This document shows, piece after piece, positions 4,456 through 6,333 of a DNA stretch of 6,333 nucleotides. Position 1 is the first letter of the stretch. Each line of letters opens with the position of its first letter. A program made the position numbers and the translations under genes. The stretch comes from Geobacter sp. (lineage in GTDB: Bacteria > Desulfobacterota > Desulfuromonadia > Geobacterales > DSM-12255): assembly GCA_012026855.1 (NCBI GenBank), contig VEOV01000348.1, positions 1-6,333 on the forward strand, given 5' to 3'. Under the pieces are notes generated by a model. That model did not search any database. It was not told where the DNA came from and saw nothing but the letters and a program-made list of their open reading frames with translations.

Positions 4456-5307
4456 ATGACGGCAGTTTACCGGATGCTTGTGGCTTTGCTTGTGCTGATG
4501 CTGTCGGTTACCGCGGCAATCGGTGAGAATTACAGGGTTGAGAAGGTGAGTGACTCTGTTTATGCAGCCATTGCCCAACCTGGCAGTAAGGCGGTAAGCA
4601 ACGCTCTTTTTGTTGTTACAGGACATGAAGTGATTCTTGCCGGAGCCCATTTTGTTCCGGAGGGGGTAAAGGAGTTGACTGCCGTAATTGGCGCAATAAC
4701 TCATCTGCCCATTACCACGCTGATCCTGACCCATCATCACAAAGGGGTCAATTATTACGATTATGATCTTCCTGAAAAAATTGAGGTGATTGTTTCGTCA
4801 AATATCTGGCAAACCCTGAAAAGCGAGCTACGCGAGTTCAAGAGCGCGACCATGGTCTTTGAAAATGCCATTACGCTCAACCGGGGGAAGATCTCCATGG
4901 TGGTAATGAATACCGGCCCTGGGCACAGTTCCGGCGACAGTATCGTTATTTTTCCGAAAGAGGGGGTTCTGTTTGCCTCTGACCTTCTTTTTAATAATTC
5001 TGCCGGTTTCATGGGGGAGGCGTCAATTATTGAATGGGGTGAAACTCTGGATATGCTTGAACAGTTGATGCCGGTCAAGGTTGTGCCTGGTGTTGGTGCG
5101 GTTGGCGGCATGGAGGTGATAACCTCTTTCAGGGCCTTTTACAGGGATTTCATGACCGAAATTATCAGAAATGTTGACAAAGGGAATAGCCTGGCCCAGA
5201 CAAAAAAGGAGTTTTCCCTGAAAAAATACAGTGATTTGCCGGGCTTTAGCCAGTTCCTGGAGACAAATATCGAACGTGCCTATAAGCAGTATAAAACCAG
5301 GAAATAG
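4456..5307 (+). CDS. Exported metallo-beta-lactamase-fold protein with degenerate metal site
   Basis: A 283-residue protein with a signal peptide (MTAVYRMLVALLVLMLSVTAAIG, cut before Glu24), so probably periplasmic. The MBL fold is visible from NALFVVTGHEVILAGAHFV (49-67), LTHHHKGV (91-98), NTGPGHSSGDSIVIFP (152-167), GVLFASDLLFN (170-180) and VVPGVGAVGG (209-218). Compared with the family motif HxHxDH, His93 and His95 remain, but the Asp and His positions are Gly97 and Val98. His157 and Asp176 are kept. The last His (usually in PGHG) is Val213, and the early conserved Asp (VDTG type) is Ala62. Thus the three Zn1 ligands remain while Zn2 is largely destroyed. It resembles the periplasmic quinoprotein-relay/SoxH-like group but may be non-catalytic or mononuclear. 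ATG 4456 is preferred over GTG 4441 because GAGG (4443-4446) lies 9 nt upstream and the signal peptide then starts properly. It has its own intergenic regions and no obvious operon partner. Confidence 0.85.
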   Translation: MTAVYRMLVALLVLMLSVTAAIGENYRVEKVSDSVYAAIAQPGSKAVSNALFVVTGHEVILAGAHFVPEGVKELTAVIGAITHLPITTLILTHHHKGVNYYDYDLPEKIEVIVSSNIWQTLKSELREFKSATMVFENAITLNRGKISMVVMNTGPGHSSGDSIVIFPKEGVLFASDLLFNNSAGFMGEASIIEWGETLDMLEQLMPVKVVPGVGAVGGMEVITSFRAFYRDFMTEIIRNVDKGNSLAQTKKEFSLKKYSDLPGFSQFLETNIERAYKQYKTRK

Positions 5308-5318
5308 GGTGTTGTCCT

Positions 5319-5331
5319 CATAATGATTATG
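5319..5331. promoter_or_regulatory. Perfect palindrome CATAAT-G-ATTATG upstream of the zinc-ribbon gene promoter
   Basis: A 6-1-6 inverted repeat placed 10 bp upstream of the -35 at 5342. The core ATAATGATTAT matches the centre of the Fur-box consensus, but the outer bases differ (C for G, and GG for CA). It could be an operator for an activator or repressor. In A/T-rich intergenic DNA a chance palindrome of this size is possible. Confidence 0.3.
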
Positions 5332-5341
5332 GATTAATAGT

Positions 5342-5370
5342 TTGACACTCATGGCTGTATCTGTTATAGA
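5342..5370 (+). promoter_or_regulatory. Strong sigma70-type promoter of the zinc-ribbon gene
   Basis: TTGACA (5342-5347) and TATAGA (5365-5370) with an ideal 17-bp spacer. Transcription would start near 5377, leaving a leader of about 90 nt before the start codon at 5469. It follows the preceding gene's stop by 34 bp, where I see no intrinsic terminator. Confidence 0.75.
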
Positions 5371-5382
5371 AAATTGAAAAAA

Positions 5383-5460
5383 CCGCAGCAGGTTGGCAGA
5401 GTTAGCCTGCTTTACCCAGTGTGAAACCGGGTACTTTCCGGTACAACTTGAACCCAGCGG
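5383..5460 (+). promoter_or_regulatory. Structured 5' leader: closed junction overlapping the ribosome-binding site
   Basis: CCGC (5383-5386) can pair with GCGG (5457-5460), closing the region. Directly inside is an 8-bp hairpin, AGCAGGTT (5387-5394) with AGCCTGCT (5404-5411), one G-U pair and a 9-nt loop. A further arm can form as ACCGG (5426-5430)/CCGGT (5438-5442), or alternatively TACCC (5413-5417)/GGGTA (5429-5433); these two exclude each other. The closing stem's right arm includes part of the GGAG ribosome-binding site (5459-5462), so folding could limit translation. I see no match to the c-di-GMP (GEMM), TPP, SAM or preQ1 riboswitch cores I know. The stems are visible; regulation is inferred. 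Confidence 0.4.
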
Positions 5461-5468
5461 AGAGCAGA

Positions 5469-6333
5469 ATGATTATACAATGCGATCATTGCAGCGCCAG
5501 ATTCAGAATGGATGATGCCAAGCTTGCCAATGGTCCTGTCAAGGTACGCTGTGCCAAGTGCAAGGAAGTTTTTGTCGTTGCTCCCGAAGAGCAAGCAGCT
5601 CCGGTAGTGCCGGAACCTGTCAAGCCTGCTGCAGTGCCGTCTGATGATACAGGCTTTTCATTTGATGCACCTCAGAACGACTCAGCAGATTTTTCTTTTG
5701 ATGACCAGCCGGCCAGTTCGCCAGCAGAATCACCAGCTGCCCACCAGGGGCCGGCTGATGAGTTCGACTGGCAGAGTGGTTTTGACCCTAAAACTGCCAG
5801 CGAGGGTTTTGATATCTCCTCTCCGGCAGAGGCTCCTGCAGGAGTAGCACCCTCTCCGCCAGCCAGTGGAGATTTCTCCATGGATAATGATTTCGATTTT
5901 TCGGATGCGTCAGTGTCCGCTCCGGCTGATGCCGGTCAGGGTCAAGCGTCTGGCGGCCCGGGTGCTCCGTCGGCAGATGACTTCTCAATGGAATTTGGCG
6001 AAGTCTCCTTTGCCACCCCCCCTGCTGCAGAACCGCCGGTGTCACAAACTGCCCCTGCTAATACTGATATTTCCTTTGACCAGGAAGAAGCTGCACCTCC
6101 AGGCGACTTTTCGCTCTCCTTCAGTTCTGACTTGCCTGAACAGGGGTCTCCTGCTCCTGGCGCTTCGCCAGCTGACGAGCCTGCCGAGAGTGTCAATTTC
6201 GGAGAGTTCAGTTTCGGCGAGATCGATGCCCGGGAGGATAGTGACAAGGGTGGCGACTTCCAGGCTACAGCAATGGCTGCACCTGCTGCCGGTGCGGCTG
6301 CCGGTATACTTACCTCTGAAGAGCCGTTCGGTG
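5469..6333 (+). CDS. MJ0042-type zinc-ribbon protein with Pro/Ala-rich DFSF-repeat tail (3' end outside window)
   Basis: At least 288 residues, still open at the window end. Residues 1-35 are an MJ0042-type zinc ribbon: Cys5-x2-Cys8 and Cys28-x2-Cys31, with KVRCAKCKEVFVV typical of the family. From about residue 40 the chain is acidic, rich in Ala, Pro and Ser, and probably disordered. It carries about ten short motifs of Asp/Glu/Gly-Phe-Ser/Asp-hydrophobic type: GFSF 62, DFSF 74, EFDW 98, GFDI 113, DFSM 135, DFDF 141, DFSM 171, DISF 200, DFSL 213 and EFSF 246. No membrane segment is reached yet; many relatives have one later. Known precedent for an N-terminal zinc ribbon on a long tail is myxobacterial GltJ/AgmX, where it contacts a small GTPase; any similar role here is speculation. 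GGAG at 5459-5462 lies 6 nt before ATG. Its own promoter and leader suggest regulated expression. Confidence 0.85.
   Translation, partial: MIIQCDHCSARFRMDDAKLANGPVKVRCAKCKEVFVVAPEEQAAPVVPEPVKPAAVPSDDTGFSFDAPQNDSADFSFDDQPASSPAESPAAHQGPADEFDWQSGFDPKTASEGFDISSPAEAPAGVAPSPPASGDFSMDNDFDFSDASVSAPADAGQGQASGGPGAPSADDFSMEFGEVSFATPPAAEPPVSQTAPANTDISFDQEEAAPPGDFSLSFSSDLPEQGSPAPGASPADEPAESVNFGEFSFGEIDAREDSDKGGDFQATAMAAPAAGAAAGILTSEEPFG

Noticed and set aside
4351..4740. Minus-strand 129-residue frame across the tRNA and the MBL-fold gene
   Set aside because: It overlaps the tRNA 5' part and the antisense of a clear signal peptide and MBL coding region; no family resemblance.
5788..6247. Minus-strand frames opposite the zinc-ribbon gene
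   Set aside because: Long antisense frames are expected opposite Ala/Pro/Ser-rich coding sequence; the plus-strand zinc ribbon and promoter decide the strand.
1..6333. CRISPR arrays, insertion sequences or phage genes
   Set aside because: No regularly spaced repeats, transposase motifs, terminal inverted repeats or phage-type proteins were seen.

Overview
The window looks like chromosomal DNA of a Gram-negative anaerobe of the Desulfuromonadales/Geobacteraceae kind. Supporting this are a cofactor-independent archaeal-type phosphoglycerate mutase, a Cys-rich PAS protein of a style I associate with Geobacter relatives, an Rrf2-cysK-YezD sulfur cluster, a general porin ending in Phe, and an MJ0042 zinc-ribbon protein. 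The assignment comes from recognising these families, not from a search. Both end genes are cut by the window edges.

Layout: (1) 1-399, 3' end of apgM on +. (2) 409-909, a small PAS-like sensor protein with two Cys clusters on -, convergent with apgM. (3) 1041-2874, a + strand cluster: sigma70-type promoter, Rrf2 regulator (1098-1559), a second regulatory region with two adjoining inverted repeats, a 40-codon remnant of cysteine synthase (1626-1748), a YezD/DUF2292 small protein (1750-1932) and a divergent NifH-type ATPase (2014-2874), closed by a hairpin (2923-2960). (4) 3035-4123, an outer-membrane porin, followed by a bidirectional terminator shared with a convergent tRNA-Arg(CCG) at 4297-4373 on -. 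(5) 4456-5307, an exported metallo-beta-lactamase-fold protein with a degenerate metal site. (6) From 5342, a strong promoter, a foldable leader of about 90 nt and a zinc-ribbon protein with a Pro/Ala-rich tail carrying repeated Asp-Phe-Ser-Phe-like motifs, running off the window.

The most notable region is the Rrf2 cluster. Its architecture says cysteine/sulfur control, but cysK has lost about 85-90% of its coding sequence by an in-frame internal deletion. The strong ribosome-binding site and the junction to yezD are intact. The YezD protein ends in Gly-Ser-Gly-Ile, which resembles the C-terminal Ile peptides that CysE and CdiA toxins insert into the CysK active site. The NifH-like protein downstream keeps the P-loop and candidate [4Fe-4S] cysteines but has an altered switch I, and no NifDK-type partner is visible. 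How these parts work together is inference; the sequence features behind it can be read directly.
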